Shown here piece by piece: positions 1 through 8,984 of a stretch of DNA of 64,000 bases. Position 1 is the stretch's first letter. Each line of letters begins with the position of its first letter. The notes beneath the pieces were generated by a model. It did not search any database. It was given only the letters and a program-made list of their open reading frames with translations, and had not been told where the DNA came from. The stretch is from Streptomyces spororaveus. GTDB lineage: Bacteria; Actinomycetota; Actinomycetes; Streptomycetales; Streptomycetaceae. The translations under genes and the position numbers were made by a program. Location: NCBI RefSeq assembly GCF_016755875.1, contig NZ_BNED01000003.1, positions 1 to 64,000 of the forward strand, written 5' to 3'.

Positions 1-1007
1 CGTGGCGGCGGCAACGGTCCTGGAGGTCGCCGAGGGCGGTAGCAGCCGCGCCCGGTAACGGCCTGGCGGTGGGGCCGGATCACATCTGCTGGTTCCCATC
101 ACCAGTGATCGCCTCACCAATAGACCCACGAGCAGCGACTTCGCGCTCTCCCGGGACGCTGGGCGCCGTTGTCGTGGCACTTGGGCTGGAACCTGCGGCC
201 GGGGGCTGGGTGCTCATGCCGCCGAGGACTCATCCGCCCGACCACCGGTTGCGGTGCGGCTGGTTCGGCCCGGGACCGTTCCGGGGCTGGTCGTCCTGGA
301 TCGGCTCCGACCTGGGCAGAGGGCCGTTCCGGCAACAAGGTTTTCTCGACCGCTTACCGTCCGAGACATGTCAGTACTCGCCCTGCCCGGGCACCCAGTC
401 GCGCGTAGGCAGTGACGGCATCGTCCAGGGTGAGTTCAGGTCCGTCGCGCGCCCGTATCCGCCAAGGACTGGCGCGGCTACGGCTGGGTCGGATAGCCGC
501 GTACGGGGCCGGCGAGCTCGGCGTAGAGGTCGATGCGGTCCTGCTCCCGGTGGACGGGACCGCAGCCACCCACGGCCGGAGCCAGCTGACCGGGAGCCGC
601 GGGCCGCGGGAGTGGTGGGTGAGCGGGACCCGGCCGCTGTCGGAAGGACCCGAGGCCGGGAAACTGCCGGTGCGGCGGGCAGGGTGGTCAGGGAGGTGAG
701 GGCCGCGTCCACCCGAACGGCGGCAAGCCACAGCGATACCCGCTCGCGTCGGCGGACACCGACGGAGCGGGGGTCAAGGTCCCCAGCACCCGCGGGGGTC
801 AGCTCAGTCCTTGGCCTTGGCCCCGGCGGGGGCTGACGCAGATGCACAGGCTGCTCGTACGCGGCGCCGGTGTACCGGCGGCCGCTGCTGGCCTTGCGCG
901 CCTTCGGGACGAGGCTGGCGTCCATCTCCTCAGCGGAGCAGCAACCGCCATCGGACACGGCATCGTCGACCCCGGGGCCCGTGGTGTGACCAGCCCGGGG
1001 TCAGCCT
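1..1007. other. Decayed region without a convincing gene
   Basis: Long open frames exist on both strands, but they are the overlapping kind expected at very high GC, and none reads as a folded or familiar protein throughout. Around 500-560 on the minus strand a short segment (HREQDRIDLYAELAGPVRGY) ends at a stop and looks more protein-like than its surroundings, so it may be the tail of a broken gene. I see nothing else to support here. Confidence 0.5.
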
Positions 1008-1997
1008 TTATCTCCTGGCACTCCGGCCGCCCTGTTTGAGGTAGCTGCGAACGAAGGCCTCTTGGCCGCTGTTGGGTCGGATGTAGACGCGCTGCTGCGC
1101 TGCTTCGATCTGAAGCCGGTTGAGGAAGCCGACCGCCTCTTCCGTAGCGATGCCCATACCGTTGCGGGGCGCTCTGCCGACCAGGAGATGTTTGGGGCCG
1201 AAGGGCAACACGATGGCGGTGGAGTCGCCGATCGCAACGTTGAAGACGGTTCTGCTTCCACTCTGCCGGATCGCCAGAGCCGGGATGTCGCCAAGGAGAA
1301 ACTCGCCGACGGCGGGCACCAGAATCTCCAGCCCGGCGCCGCTGATCATCTCCTTCGCCTTGGCGAAGGTGTCCTCGATCCGCGCCCGGAAGTCCGCGCC
1401 GTTCTCGAAGTTCGCCAAGTGTGGGCGCAGGATCTCGTCCGCCGCTGCGACCAAGCCCTGCGGTCCAGCGAGGTGGAGTCCGCTGCGCTGCAGTACCGCG
1501 AGACGCAGCAGGTCGGATTGGTCGGTCAGCAGGGCAGTGCGCTGCTCGGTGTAGATCTTGGTGAAGATGCGCTCGTGGACATCGCGGTAGTTCAGCGAAC
1601 GGACCAGGTGCAGGGCGATGAGGTCCTTGAGGGTCTGCACATACTGTTCGTGTTGGAAGACGTCGCCCCGATCCACTGCGGCTGCGGCGTCGGGTATTCG
1701 TGTCTCAAGCCTGCCCCATACCTGTTCCAGAGAGGCAGAAGCGAAGCGTGCGAAGTGCTTGACCTTGCCGCACTCGCGCGGGCTCGCCTTCTTGTGCACA
1801 CGATTGGGGTGGTCAAGGTTGAAGGGCAAAAGCTTAAGCCCGTTACTGCCGAACGGAGTGGCGAAGCGCTTGAGAAGCACTTGGGAAATCACGTGCTGAC
1901 CGACCACGTGACGATCGGCCTCGGGACGGAGTTCCTCGATCCGGTCATCGATCTGCTGCGCCCGCGCCAGCCACTGGGCTGATGATCCCTCGTTCAT
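1008..1997 (-). CDS. DUF4238-like protein
   Basis: A 329-residue protein. I start it at the ATG that reads MNEGSSAQWLARAQ, because the upstream in-frame extension to 2213 is arginine-rich and looks non-coding. Near its N-terminus is a HVISQVLLKRFA segment, which matches the opening of DUF4238 proteins (HHYIPQFYLRRFA-type), followed by an N..H..HKK stretch and a mixed alpha/beta body. DUF4238 has no established function; its members often occur in mobile or defence-rich DNA, so a defence role is possible but not shown. No signal peptide or membrane segment is visible. It stands alone, with the next genes on either strand unrelated. Confidence 0.6.
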   Translation of the reverse strand: MNEGSSAQWLARAQQIDDRIEELRPEADRHVVGQHVISQVLLKRFATPFGSNGLKLLPFNLDHPNRVHKKASPRECGKVKHFARFASASLEQVWGRLETRIPDAAAAVDRGDVFQHEQYVQTLKDLIALHLVRSLNYRDVHERIFTKIYTEQRTALLTDQSDLLRLAVLQRSGLHLAGPQGLVAAADEILRPHLANFENGADFRARIEDTFAKAKEMISGAGLEILVPAVGEFLLGDIPALAIRQSGSRTVFNVAIGDSTAIVLPFGPKHLLVGRAPRNGMGIATEEAVGFLNRLQIEAAQQRVYIRPNSGQEAFVRSYLKQGGRSARR

Positions 1998-2161
1998 CCG
2001 ACCAGTCTGGCAACCAGGTCCGACAAGCGACGCGGATTTTCGGTCTGCCCTAATCGCCCGGTCTCTCCGCAGCCGCAGCCAGCTACCGCATACCGCATAC
2101 CGCCAAGTTCCTACGGTCGACGAAGCGGTCGGACTGCCGCCCTGCCGCTCTGCCTGGTGGA

Positions 2162-2389
2162 TCAGTCGAGGCTGGTGGTGCCGGGGGCGGCGCGGGGCAG
2201 GTTGCGCGCCCACTTCTTGAGGTCGCCGACGCGGTAGAGGTGCGTGCTGACTCGCTGCATCGGGGGCGGGAAGTCCGGTTCGTCGGCGCGCGCCCGGCGC
2301 AGGGCGGCGAGCGTGATCTCCGGGAGGCGGGCCGGTTTGCCCAGGGCTTGGAGCAGGCCGGAAGCGAGGGCGGAGTCGCTGGTCTTGCC
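2162..2389 (-). pseudogene. C-terminal remnant of a DNA-binding (excisionase-like) protein
   Basis: The readable part is about 65 residues, including LPEITLAALRRARADEPDFP and LYRVGDLKKWARN. This resembles the wing and C-terminal end of winged-helix or excisionase-type proteins of actinomycete plasmids and phages, where a strand leads into a (L/Y)(Y/R)xxDLxxWA helix. No matching N-terminal half is present: upstream, the frame runs into low-complexity sequence and overlaps the next plus-strand gene. I read it as a truncated remnant. The family assignment rests on pattern only. Confidence 0.4.
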
Positions 2390-2495
2390 CGAGCCGGGGT
2401 GAAGGGTTGGTGATACGGCCGGTCTGCGGGACAGGGGCGGCCAGGTAGTGTCCCGGGGATCTATGAGTGGATCATCGAACGAGGGGCTGATCGGG

Positions 2496-2813
2496 ATGGT
2501 AGACAGGCAGCGCAAGGAGCGAAGTCGCCGAGGTTTGTGGTGGTGGCTCCTGCTCCTAGGCGCCGCAATCGTTGTCTGCGGGTTCCTCGGGGGGACTCGG
2601 TACTACGGGGATCCTGAAACGGAGGGCCTCGGAGACCTGGCCTTCTGGGGAATGCTTGCCGGCGGCTGCCTGACCCTCGGCGCGGCCATTGAGCTCATCC
2701 GGCCCGCTCTGCAGCGTGGCCTGGCGCGACTCATCGCCGACAATGCCCGACGGTACCGGGAGAGGCAGTCAGCAACACAGAACGCGAACCCCGATCACCG
2801 GAATGCCGCCTGA
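2496..2813 (+). CDS. Small two-helix membrane protein
   Basis: A 105-residue protein starting MVDRQRKERSRRG. A basic N-terminus is followed by a hydrophobic helix (WWWLLLLGAAIVVCGFLGG, about residues 13-31), a short acidic loop, and a second hydrophobic segment (FWGMLAGGCLTLGAAIELI, about residues 50-68). The polar, arginine-rich tail should be cytoplasmic. A purine-rich stretch lies upstream of this ATG; earlier in-frame ATGs at 2448 and 2466 would add residues without a better ribosome site. I do not recognise a family. It stands alone between minus-strand genes. Confidence 0.6.
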   Translation: MVDRQRKERSRRGLWWWLLLLGAAIVVCGFLGGTRYYGDPETEGLGDLAFWGMLAGGCLTLGAAIELIRPALQRGLARLIADNARRYRERQSATQNANPDHRNAA

Positions 2814-3071
2814 CCTCAACGACCAACCGGAACCGACATGTTCGTCTCCGCTGCCGGACCAGCCACTTCCCGACCTCCATCCCGAGGACGGTGACCCCGG
2901 GCAGGACCTCCGCCCGGCCTGGTGCCGGTGGGCGGGGACCGCGGCCTCCGCCGGGGCCGGCCGGCCGGGGGCCGCGGCGGCCGGGGTGGTGGTGGAGCGG
3001 GAGCGGGCGGCGGCCGCGGAGGCCCGGGGCCGGGCGGGGGCCGGTGCGCCGGGTGGGGTGGTCAGGGACAT
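2769..3071 (-). pseudogene. Remnant of a helicase-associated-domain gene
   Basis: An ATG at 3071 overlaps the stop of the upstream gene (ATGTCCCTGA), as in translational coupling. In the ATG frame the product is low-complexity Ala/Pro/Arg. In a neighbouring frame, around 2840-2900, the minus strand encodes PGVTVLGMEVGKWLVRQRR. This is a close match to the helicase-associated (HA) repeat of Streptomyces proteins, in which a (V/L)xxGxxLGxWLxxQR motif follows a Pro-rich linker. The domain is therefore out of frame with its start and truncated after one partial repeat. A gene broken by a frameshift and deletion is the simplest reading. Confidence 0.5.
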
Positions 3072-4352
3072 GAGGTGGCGTCGACGAGGCGGCCGACCAG
3101 GGCGCTGCCGGTGGCCTCCTGCCAGGAGGTACCGGTGGTGAGACGGTTCAGGTGCTGGGCGACGGTGTCGGTGCCGTGGTGTTCGCCGAGCTGCTGCATG
3201 CGGGCGGCGAGCAGCGGCCAGGGGCGTGAGCCGATCAGGAGGCCGGCTTCGCGCTCCGGCAGGACCTGCTTGATCATCGCGACCATCTGGGAGTGCGCGG
3301 CCGACTGCACCTTGAGCTGTTTCAGAGCGCGGGACCGGTTGCCGAGGTCGAGGTCCCGGGGCACGGCCAGGCCCTCGGTCAACGGGCCCCATACCCGCTT
3401 CGCATCCGCACTCGCAGGCACGGGCGCGGGCGCGCCCGCAGGAGCGCGCAGGTGCCGGAGCGGAAATCGGTCGGGCGGGCGCAGCCCACGGGTCACCGGC
3501 CGCGCCCATGCGTTCGGCCAGCACGTCCCTCGCGGCGCCGACCGCGGCCCCGCGAGCAGGAACGGACACTCCGGAAGCAGGAGCGGGCGCTGCGGGAGCG
3601 GGGATCGGTCGGGTGGGCGGTGCCCACGGGTCATCCGCCGGTACGCGGGCGCCGGCTGCGGGCGCGGGAGCCGAAGCGGCCGCCGCCGGGGCCGCGGTAG
3701 GGGCGGCCGGAGCCGAGGCCGGAGCCGTCGTGGGGGTGGGGGTGTCGGCGGCGGCCGCGGTGACCGCGGCGACGGCCTGGTCGACGCCGGCCCCGGCGCG
3801 GTGGGCGTCGGTGAGGATCCGGGCGACATCGATCCCCGCGGCGTCGAGGCGACCCATCGCGGCGGCGATGTCGGGCCAGGCCGGGGAGGAGAGGATCGCG
3901 TCGCGAACCAGACCCTCGGGCATCGTCGTCTTGAGGAGGTCGGCCCAGCAGTCGGTGCCTTCGGCCTTGATGCGCGCGGCGTTCGCCGTGACGGCCTGGT
4001 GGACCCCGGCGGTCATCCGGCCCATCTGCGGCAGGAACACCCCGAGGTCGACACCGGCCTGCTGCAGGCCCACCAGCCGGCGGGCCATCCGCGGCCAGTC
4101 CGTGTCCTGCATCAGCACGTCCAGGACGTCGTCGCCGAGGCGGCCGCGCAGCCGGTCGGCCGACCAGCCCGGCGCCATCTTCCCGGCGTCCTCGCCGAGT
4201 TCCTCCTCCCGGCCGGTCAGGCGTTTCTGGGCAGCGCGGCGGACCGCGTCGGAGATGGCCAGCACCAGGCGGTAGGCCATCGCCGCGGTGTGCGCGGCCT
4301 CCCCGAGGGCTTCGGCGAACGGCTCGGGCAGCGGCGGGTATCCGGACGTCAT
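3062..4352 (-). pseudogene. Unrecognised gene carrying one frameshift (or sequencing error)
   Basis: The first frame starts at the ATG at 4352 (MTSGYPPLPEPFAEALGEAA). It runs through a helical N-terminal region of about 220 residues and an Ala/Pro linker with two DPWA(P/A)P(T/A)RP repeats. Near 3440 the coherent protein moves to another frame and continues (VWGPLTEGLAVPRDLDLGNR and onward) to a stop at 3062. The C-terminal portion is helical and charged, with IKQVLPEREAGLLIGSRPWP. Joined, the protein would be about 430 residues, cytoplasmic, with a central disordered linker. I do not recognise the family. Its neighbour on the same strand is the helicase-associated remnant, so a plasmid or integrative-element origin is plausible. 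Confidence 0.5.
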
Positions 4353-4461
4353 CAGCAACGACTCCCTCGGGTGGGGACGGGGCGGGTCAGCGGGCACGGG
4401 CCGCAGGAACCGGCTCTTCGGCACTTCCGAAGAGCCGGCACTACGGGGCCGTCGCCGCTCC

Positions 4462-5097
4462 TCAGATGCGCTGTGCAGTCAGCCTCTTTCCATCCGCCCC
4501 AAGGACCAGAACGTTCCTGGCGGTACCGTCCCGGCCGTGATCGCCGTCCCACCACTCGACGAAACTCTGGGCAAGCGATTCAGATCCAGGCCTTCCGGAC
4601 CCTGCTGAGTAGTCCGTGCTCAACTCAACGTCATAGTCGTGTGCGGTCAGTTGGACTATGGCCAGCATGCGGGCGTGGTCGAATTGCTGCGCTCCACCCT
4701 TGGCGCGAGCCCAGATGTGGAACCGCTCCAGCATTTCCGCATCCGTGGTCCGCTTGGTCACGGGGCCGGTGGGCAACTGCTCAGGCGCGTTGGCGACGCC
4801 GTTGAGGCAGCCCTGCACCCAGGAGCCACGATCCACCTCGGCGGCGCTGCCGGCCTGCAGGGCCCGGCGCGTACAGCCGCCCCATACCGTCTCGCGCACG
4901 GCCGCCCCCTTGCCCGAGGAGTCGTAGACAGCCTTGCCCGCGGTGTATCCGGCACGGTAAGCGGCAACGTACTCAGGTACGGCAGACGAGCGGGACTCGG
5001 GCGCAGAGCCGTCGAAAGGCTTGCCACTGCCGCAACCGACCAGGCCGATTAACGCGGCGGCAGTCATACCGAGTACACGGCCTGAGCGATGATTCAT
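4462..5097 (-). CDS. Secreted lipoprotein of unknown function
   Basis: A 211-residue protein. The start MNHRSGRVLG gives a textbook lipoprotein signal: two arginines, a hydrophobic stretch and a lipobox ending in Cys22 (ALIGLVGC). The mature part has two likely disulphide cysteines (WGGCTRRAL and VQGCLNGVA), and the pattern Y(V/R)AGY(T)AG occurs before them, as in many small Streptomyces lipoproteins. It should be anchored to the outer face of the membrane. An in-frame ATG ten codons upstream would spoil the signal peptide, so I prefer the inner start. No operon partner is evident. Confidence 0.75.
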   Translation of the reverse strand: MNHRSGRVLGMTAAALIGLVGCGSGKPFDGSAPESRSSAVPEYVAAYRAGYTAGKAVYDSSGKGAAVRETVWGGCTRRALQAGSAAEVDRGSWVQGCLNGVANAPEQLPTGPVTKRTTDAEMLERFHIWARAKGGAQQFDHARMLAIVQLTAHDYDVELSTDYSAGSGRPGSESLAQSFVEWWDGDHGRDGTARNVLVLGADGKRLTAQRI

Positions 5098-5151
5098 TAC
5101 TCCCCCTGAGTACGGACTGTTACCCAATGAGAGGGCATCCCGGGCTCATTG

Positions 5152-5286
5152 GTCGCCCCGGTCGAACATGGTTTCGCTCACCCCAAGAACTGGCGGACTC
5201 TCACCAAACTTCGCAACGACCCCACCCGCGCCACCCACCTCCTGCGCGCTCTGCTCGTCCTGACGAACCTCGAAGTCAACCGCTGA
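5152..5286 (+). pseudogene. C-terminal fragment of a DDE transposase
   Basis: The plus strand encodes EHGFAHPKNWRTLTKLRNDP followed by RATHLLRALLVLTNLEVNR and a stop. This is the usual C-terminal end of IS5-family (DDE_Tnp_4 type) transposases: an E near the start of the fragment, then G(F/R)xxLKNWRxLTKLR, then the ALLVLTNLEV tail. Everything upstream, including the first two catalytic aspartates, is missing because the intergenic region of the lipoprotein gene begins there. It is a relic of an insertion sequence. Confidence 0.7.
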
Positions 5287-5668
5287 CAAACGATCTACGC
5301 CTCAGACTGCCGCCCACGACCAGGGTGAGCACCCCGAGAACTGGTCACACCAGCCCTTTGACCTGCGACTTCAAGCTGACGAAGGCTCTATGAGGTCATC
5401 ACACCGCACCGCGGTCCCAGATGACGCGACATCACCGTGGCAGAACGCCGCTGATCGCCCTCACGGAATGTGTGCCAGAACCCTTCAAGGGGCAGCGTTT
5501 GTCCAGCAGTCTGGGAGGCAGTCTGCTGTCCGCGTGCCCGCCGATGTTCACGGCAAATGACGTCACTCTGGTCTTCGCGGCTCGTCCTGCTCATGCGGGT
5601 GATCGCAAGTCGCTGCGTCGGGGATGATCGAGGGGGAGTCTGGGCTCGCGAGGGGAAGGGACGGCGTG

Positions 5669-5986
5669 ATGGCGATCAGTGGGCTGCATCCGGAGAGGAC
5701 GGCCAGGCTGGAGGTGCTCGTCAACGAGTGCCGGCCGCTGTTGGAGGGTGACGGCGGGATGGCCGCAGTGCAGCGGCTGCTGAGTGAGCGTCGTGTCGAG
5801 GTGCTCGATGCGGTGGTGATCACGCGCAAGCTGCTTGGGGCAGGTCCCACGGCGCTTGGCGAGGCGAAGACAATCGTTCTGACAAGTCCGGGCAGGGGGC
5901 CCGAGCTGAGAGTGCACGATCAGTTCGTGGCTGACCTGGAGCAGAGCGGTGGCCTCGAGGGACAATGGGGCAGCTCCGCCCGCTGA
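5669..5986 (+). CDS. Small protein with an L7/L12-like helical tail
   Basis: A 105-residue protein starting MAISGLHPERTARL, preceded by a good ribosome site (GGGGAAGGGA, about 8 bases upstream). The middle reads RVEVLDAVVITRKLLGAGPT followed by ALGEAKTIVL. This resembles the helix-loop-helix of the ribosomal L7/L12 C-terminal fold (xxxIxxVRxxTGxGLxEAKxxV). Streptomyces has several short proteins built on this motif with no known role. No signal or membrane segment. It is not in an obvious operon. Confidence 0.55.
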   Translation: MAISGLHPERTARLEVLVNECRPLLEGDGGMAAVQRLLSERRVEVLDAVVITRKLLGAGPTALGEAKTIVLTSPGRGPELRVHDQFVADLEQSGGLEGQWGSSAR

Positions 5987-6039
5987 GCCGGCAGCCCGCC
6001 GCCTGTGAGGGCGGCGGACCTTGAGATTGGTCTGCGGAG

Positions 6040-6242
6040 CTCAGCCGGCCTTGGCCGATTCTTCGGCCCGCGGCGGGTCTGCACCACCACCGTGCCGCCC
6101 GGCCCGGACGCGGTGAACAGCAGCGCCCGGTGACCGTCCAGCTTCTGCTCGTACGCCCCCCGGCCCGCACAGCTGCCGGGCCCGGCACGGCCTCCGCGGC
6201 CTGCGCCAGCATCGGCTCCACCGGCGGCCTGAGCATCACCAC
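6040..6242 (-). pseudogene. N-terminal fragment of an ATP-dependent DNA ligase
   Basis: From a GTG at about 6242 the minus strand encodes VVMLRPPVEPMLAQAAEAVP, the standard N-terminus of Streptomyces LigD-type ligases. After a small frameshift it continues YEQKLDGHRALLFT and VVVQTRRG. EQKLDGHR contains the nucleotidyl-lysine motif (KxDG). The frame then falls apart, and motifs III to V are absent. It duplicates, with differences, the ligase fragment near 28.6 kb. The reading-frame break and truncation make it non-functional. Confidence 0.7.
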
Positions 6243-6418
6243 GGCCTCCCTCACGGCGTGCGCGTCCCCCTTCCAGGGTCCGACAGACCAGCCGGAGACG
6301 ACCACCCGCGCGTGATCAAATTCGCCGGGATGTGACCGTGCGCGATGGTTGGCGGGATTCGCCAACTCTTGTGCTCAATCCCCGCAGCCCTGACCTGCGA
6401 AGATTGCGCACGAGTTCG

Positions 6419-7303
6419 TCAGCCGTGCTCGGACTGTTGGTAGAGGCCCTGTGCGAAGGCGCCGAGTGCCGTTCCGTAGCTGACGCTTGCGTCGCCGCTG
6501 ATGTTCACCGCGACGACGCTGCCGACCGCCGGGTCGCCCGAGAGGTACGGACCGCCGCTCGACCCCACCCCCATGTGGCAGGGAATGCGCACCAGGGCTG
6601 TGCCAGCTACCCAGGCAGTGACGCCCGAGCAGTGCAGGACCCGGTCCGTGTACGGGTAGCCGAAGAAATGCCCGGCCGCGCCCGGTGCCGCGTTGAACGA
6701 GATCGGCTGGGCCCCGACCACATCCGAGATGTTCCGCCCGTCGGCGCCGGGGTTCATCTCCAGCATGGCGACGTCCCGTCCGTCCGTCTCCCAGTCCTCG
6801 GCCATCCGCACCCGGCGCACCGTGAAGCCGCCATGAGGCCCCGACCCGCCCTGATACCCCGGCACGAAGTAGAGATTCCGGTCCCAGGCGGCGGCTCGTG
6901 CAGGCGATCCCTTGGTCGATGTCCTGACACAGTGCCCGGCGGTGATCACGGTACGGACCCCGACGACGGTCGCCGTGCAGGCACCGGAGCCGCCGCCCAC
7001 ACCCGACGATGCGTACAGCCTGCCGACCGTACGTGCTATCGAGCCACCGCCGGTCCAGGCCGGCTGGACCAGATTGTCCTTGGCGTCCGCGCGGGCCACC
7101 TCGGCCATGCCACCACCAGCCCAGTGGGCATCGACCGTACGGCGGTCCTCCTCGGTGGTGGCGCCGTCGTGAACCACGGTGCTCACCTCGGAGGGCGCCG
7201 TCCCCCCGCTGCTTCCGGCAGTCGCGGCCGGACCACAACCCACGGCCCCCGACAGGACCAGAGCGGCCGCTGCCGCTGCGCCCCGTGCCCGTATATTCCC
7301 CAT
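6419..7303 (-). CDS. Trypsin-like serine protease lipoprotein (S1 family)
   Basis: A 294-residue protein. The N-terminus from MGNIRARG has a lipoprotein signal with lipobox SGAVGC (Cys23), so the enzyme should sit on the outer membrane face. A linker of about 80 residues leads to a chymotrypsin fold with all three catalytic residues in order: His in TAGHC, Asp in GRDVAMLEM, Ser in GSSGGP. The layout, with a TATVVGVRTVITAGHC entry, is like glutamyl-endopeptidase/V8-type secreted proteases. Upstream in-frame starts up to 7480 add a sequence without signal character, so I start at 7303. No linked inhibitor or substrate gene is seen. Confidence 0.85.
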   Translation of the reverse strand: MGNIRARGAAAAAALVLSGAVGCGPAATAGSSGGTAPSEVSTVVHDGATTEEDRRTVDAHWAGGGMAEVARADAKDNLVQPAWTGGGSIARTVGRLYASSGVGGGSGACTATVVGVRTVITAGHCVRTSTKGSPARAAAWDRNLYFVPGYQGGSGPHGGFTVRRVRMAEDWETDGRDVAMLEMNPGADGRNISDVVGAQPISFNAAPGAAGHFFGYPYTDRVLHCSGVTAWVAGTALVRIPCHMGVGSSGGPYLSGDPAVGSVVAVNISGDASVSYGTALGAFAQGLYQQSEHG

Positions 7304-7723
7304 ACCCCTTACGACCTCATCCCGGTTCCCACTCGCCTCCCGGTCCCGTAGAGGCCTCGTGCCCTTCCCGGTCGCAGGTTCGACTGTCTGCATGCGTAGT
7401 CGATCAACCGCGCGGAGCTTACGACAGCCCCGGACAGCGGATACGAGAGGGGTGACCACTTCAAATGCACAGACCGGCAAAACCAGTGCTCATCCGACAC
7501 ATGTAGTGCTCCTTACCGTGTTGGCGGGTTGATTCCGGTCCTTCGTACGATCGGGAGACCCAGGGGCCTGGGTGTGGCTTTGGAGCGCTCATGCCGTGGT
7601 TGTGGCTTTGACTGATTGGCCTCCCAGTGCCCCGCGACGACACGGCCACTCATTGGGATGAGCGAACAGAGATCGCTTCGTAAGGACACTCCTCCCGGTC
7701 ATCACCACCGAGGTCGGCCCCCC

Positions 7724-8423
7724 GTGACCCACCTGGTGCCGTTCGACAAGACCCGCGTCTTCCCCTACCGGCACTGCTACGCCCAGCGGCACGCCGACGC
7801 CGGAGTGCACCCCGACGTCCTCAAGGAGCTGATGGACCACCGGCTCATCTCCACCACCCAGGGCTACTACCGGGTCGGCGCGGAACGCCGTCGGGAAGCC
7901 GTCGACCGGGTCACGGCCCTCCAGTTCGACCGGCACGGCAACCGAGTCTGGCGCGCGGCCCAGAGCCTGCTCGACTCCGAGCACGTCCGCCGCGCCATCG
8001 GGGAGGTCGCCACCCCGTACGGGGTCTGCCGCGAACCCTCCAACGTCGCCGCCGGCGGCCACGCGTGCCCGCTGCGGTTCCGCTGCCTGGGGTGCGAGCA
8101 CTTCTCCACCGACGTCTCCTACCTCCCCGACCTCCAAGCCCACCTCGCCGACCTGCTGCGAAGCCGGGAACGCCTGATGTCCGCTTTCGAAGCCGACGAA
8201 TGGACACGTACCCCGGGCCATGCCCTCGCAGGAGGAGATCAGCCGGGTCCGCCAGCTCATCGACCGCGTCAGCTCCGACCTCGACCAGCTCACCGCCGTG
8301 GACCGCGCGCAGATCGAACAGGCCGTCACCCTCGTGCGCCGCTCGCGCACCGTCCACCTCGGCATGCCCCGCGTCGGCCAGCCCCTGCCCGACGTCCGAC
8401 CCCCAAGGACCCACCCGTCGTGA
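7724..8423 (+). pseudogene. Tn554 TnpB-like site-specific recombinase, truncated and frameshifted
   Basis: From a GTG at 7724 the reading is VFPYRHCYAQRHADAGVHPD and KELMDHRLISTTQGYYRV. This is the C-terminal catalytic end of a tyrosine recombinase: the HxxR-type segment YRHCYAQR, a second histidine in DHR, and the nucleophile in GYYRV. A cysteine-rich tail follows (CREPSNVAAGG, CPLRFRCLGCEHF). Near 8215 the coherent protein moves to the frame reading MPSQEEISRVRQLIDRVSSD and stops at 8423. The first 60% of the family's usual length, including the catalytic arginine region, is missing. With tnpC immediately downstream, this is the remains of a Tn554-type recombinase set. Confidence 0.75.
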
Positions 8424-8941
8424 CCACACCCATGAACGACGGCCGCCAGGCCGACACCGAACGCCGCCGTACCCGCGTGACGAGCGCGATCACCACCGCG
8501 CAGCGCGAGGGAAGCCCACTGACCGCCTCAGCCATCGCCCGCACCGCCCGTGTCGACCGCACCTTCCTGTACCGCCATCGCGACCTCCTCGACGCGCTCC
8601 ACACTGCGGCGCACGAACCGGCCACGCCGTCCGGGACTGGGCCAACCGCCACTTCGGCATCGCTTCAAGCCGATCTCGCCAACGCAGGTGCTCGCAGCGC
8701 CCGCTTGGCCGCCCGCGTCCAGCAGCTCGAAGAACGCCTGTCGAAGGCGCTCGGCGAAGAGATCTGGCGGGCCTCCGGCCTCGGGCCACCCGCCGACGTC
8801 GCCGAGCTGAACAGTCGGATCACCAGGCTTGAACAGAGCAACGTTGAGCTGACGCGCGCGCTTGAGGAGCGTCACGCCGAACTTGAAGCCGCCCGAGCAG
8901 CCAACCGCGACCTGGCCCGCGCCCTCAATCAGAAGAGCTGA
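8420..8941 (+). CDS. TnpC-like (DUF6262) protein of a Tn554-type recombinase set
   Basis: A 173-residue protein whose GTG start overlaps the stop of the upstream recombinase (GTGA). The N-terminal half carries an HTH-like segment (LTASAIARTARVDRTFLYRH, about residues 33-52). The C-terminal half is a coiled coil with heptads (LAARVQQLEERL, ITRLEQSNVELTRALEERHA). In intact elements this small protein accompanies two recombinases and is thought to help position them at the target; that role is family knowledge, not visible here. The gene looks intact although its partners are broken. Confidence 0.7.
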   Translation: MTTPMNDGRQADTERRRTRVTSAITTAQREGSPLTASAIARTARVDRTFLYRHRDLLDALHTAAHEPATPSGTGPTATSASLQADLANAGARSARLAARVQQLEERLSKALGEEIWRASGLGPPADVAELNSRITRLEQSNVELTRALEERHAELEAARAANRDLARALNQKS

Positions 8942-8984
8942 CGCATCTCCACACGGTGAACGTCAGTCGAGACGAGCGTCGAGC

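Noticed and set aside
69..836. Long plus-strand frame at the left edge
   Set aside because: Arg/Ser/Pro-rich with no motif, several competing frames, no ribosome site.
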